NCBI GenBank assembly: GCA_964247055.1
Contig: OZ176052.1
Span: 7,936,001 to 8,000,000, forward strand
Source of the DNA: Paragordius varius
Lineage: Eukaryota; Nematomorpha
Direction of reading: 5' to 3'
Length of the DNA stretch: 64,000 nucleotides
Shown: positions 62,601 to 64,000 of the stretch, in pieces
How the letters are laid out: each line of letters starts with the position of its first letter
Position numbering within the stretch: the stretch's first letter is position 1
Made by a program: the position numbers and the translations under genes
The notes under the pieces: generated by a model
Told to the model about the DNA's origin: nothing
Seen by the model: the letters and a program-made list of their open reading frames with translations, nothing else
The model's database searches: none

Positions 62601-64000
62601 GTGGAAATCCTTTACCTAATCCACGTATAATTACGACCAAAATTTTTGGGAACGAAGATAAACCTCATTCATCTCTGAGTATTTTAACGATGACATTTGG
62701 ACAATTCTTGGATCATGATATAACTCAAACACCTTTCCCCACAGGTAAATTGGTTTTAAATTTTGTGCACCAAAAAATAATTTTTGACTGAAGGTAATGT
62801 ATAACAGTTGTAAACATTCCTGTTTTCATAAATGATTTATGGATACCAATTTAGTAAACGACAAACAACAGTAGATCCACTATTGTTTTGTAATTTATTT
62901 GACAAATATTTAATAGGTGGTGTTTTACGTCAATGTTGTTTGGTTAATTTTATTTTCTCTCTTAACACTCTAATGTAACATGACAAAGGGTTAATGGCTG
63001 CTTTTTAGTGTAAAATTTCTTGGACTTAATTTCATTTTAACACAAGAAAATTAATGTTATTAACCCATCTATCATCATTATCTCTTTTAATATAATAATG
63101 TTTTACTTATATATTTATTTTGTAATATAGAGTTAGGAATCAGGCTACATGAACCGAAAAAAATATTATCCCATTTAAAATTCATATAAATTTCACCTTT
63201 AATCATTAAAATAATTTAAAACTTTTTTTTAAAATTAAGTTTTTATGGATAATGTATGAAGAAGGCTTTTATGTTCTTTTTTGATGTTTTTCCCTTTGAT
63301 GTGACAAAATATTCATTTATAATCAAAATACTTTAGTAATGAATTTTGTGGATAACATTACTATTATCAAGAAAAACTACCAGGCGTATTTTGTCTTTAG
63401 CTCTGCCTTTCAATCCAAACAGACCATAAAAATAATCGAGTGAAAATATTATCTTTTTTAAATTTTCCCGTAAATTATTTACAAAGGTTGTTGGTGACAT
63501 GAATTTTTTTTAATTTTGTAATTTATTTAACAAAAATGAATTGTATCTTTGTAATATGGGATTTAAATAATTGGATTATATTAAAAATTTATGAATAAGA
63601 TTGCCATTTAAAAGTAAGTCCCATCCTCTAAGTTATTCCATTTAAACAATTTTAACTTAAATTAATTAAAGTTCTAATAAATTTAACAGTTTCCCGAGGG
63701 TGCCAGTGTTTAAATAACATAAATTTAGAAACTACTATGGATCCCCCCCCCCCCCGCCTTATAAAACTCCTGATTAAACAGAAAATAAAACTGAATTCTC
63801 CAAATCATGACTCTTTTTGAAAAATATATAAAATGGAATTTATAATTAATATTTCTTATTATATAGTATATTACCAATATATACTAGTGATAATTTAAAA
63901 TAAAATAAAAAATAATTGAATTTATTTTGGCTCATTTGAGGGTTCTATAATGCGCACAAACTTAGTGATTTGAGGAAGGTATGCTTAATTTTAAACAGTA
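59641..64000 (+). CDS. Animal heme peroxidase, 5' part (partial at window end)
   Basis: Probable exons: 59641-59908 (or to 59917), 60019-60133, 60920-61149, 62574-62744; the rest lies beyond the window. Exon 1 starts with Met and a strong hydrophobic signal or anchor (IILFLFFKIYSFIWLGIVLI). Exon 3 gives REIDGFCNNLKHRHWG and LLYPDYGDG, and exon 4 gives LNSPRLAQSGNPLPNPRI and MTFGQFLDHDITQTPF. These are the classical animal peroxidase start: 'IDG.CNN......WG', 'PLP..R' and 'QFGQFLDHD', with the heme-linked Asp and distal His in FLDHD. Junction phases agree (1, 2, 1). The family uses H2O2 to oxidise halide or tyrosine, normally secreted (peroxinectin, chorion peroxidase, peroxidasin). The catalytic Arg, proximal His and C-terminus are not in the window, so the subfamily is open. 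Exon 2 is the least certain. Confidence 0.8.
61242..61465. repeat. Short hAT-derived MITE in peroxidase intron
   Basis: Starts CAGAGGCTTAGCTGG; its right edge reads GCGCCAGAAATGCAAGCGAAGCC, whose complement matches the hAT edge at 1677-1760 (GAAATG...GCATGAATT...CCTTGCATTT). It also holds the CGCCATAGTTGAAGG module of the SINE at 2925-3042. GC-richer than its neighbourhood. Confidence 0.55.
61505..61814. repeat. M1 foldback MITE, copy 5
   Basis: ATATACCATTTACAGTTC, two CAAATTCACCCT-type modules, the shared core (CTGAAAAAATAATAAAC) and three TTGTTCGAGGGTGAA-type modules ending TTGAATTGTAAATGATATAT. The complete layout defines the family: about 310 bp, modular arms and a conserved core. Confidence 0.7.

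Noticed and set aside
62745-64000. Next peroxidase exon
   Set aside because: No CC-type or catalytic Arg segment seen; taken as intron running past the window, with a C run at 63744.

Overview
The window looks like nuclear DNA of an AT-rich, repeat-laden invertebrate animal. Evidence for this is five protein-coding genes of clearly metazoan type (receptor tyrosine kinase, ATG101, glutamyl- and prolyl-tRNA synthetases with WHEP repeats, peptide-type GPCR, animal heme peroxidase), GT-AG introns, hAT elements, LINE fragments and foldback MITEs. I cannot name the species. The introns of 21-28 nt recall what is reported for dicyemid mesozoans, while the long transposon-filled introns do not, so the affiliation stays open.

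Layout. 1-3.4 kb: old repeats (hAT remnants, a tRNA-derived SINE). 3488-14835 (minus): a complete 17-exon receptor tyrosine kinase with Ig-type ectodomain. 14.8-17.6 kb: intergenic, with a LINE 3' fragment. 17589-18366 (minus): ATG101, seven exons separated by six introns of only 22-28 nt. 18392-30406 (plus): glutamyl-tRNA synthetase with a GST-like N-terminus and three WHEP repeats, 21 exons, the first five introns 21-23 nt. The ATG101 and GluRS start codons lie back to back with 25 bp between them. 30.4-33.6 kb: spacer carrying a hAT MITE with a perfect 8-bp target duplication. 33586-48069 (plus): prolyl-tRNA synthetase starting with one WHEP repeat; its first two introns are 22 and 24 nt and its others hold large transposons. 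48.1-50.2 kb: spacer with a LINE scrap and a small candidate ORF. 50244-52088 (minus): intronless peptide GPCR resembling the sex-peptide/MIP receptor group. 52.1-59.6 kb: no firm gene; a 2.9-kb inverted-repeat element with an internal tandem array of about 480-bp units. 59641 to beyond the window (plus): 5' part of a heme peroxidase.

How the genes fit together. GluRS and ProRS correspond in order, strand and WHEP content to the two halves of animal EPRS1, but the reading frame ends with a stop and poly(A) signal after the third WHEP, and the ProRS half has its own ATG. This looks like an in-place fission of EPRS, or an alternative-ending arrangement. The most striking feature is the class of 13 ultrashort GT-AG introns. 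They fill ATG101 and the 5' ends of both synthetase genes, alongside ordinary introns of 70 nt to 6 kb in the same genes. All coordinates were worked out by eye: exon phases close exactly for the four complete genes, but nothing was confirmed by transcript data.
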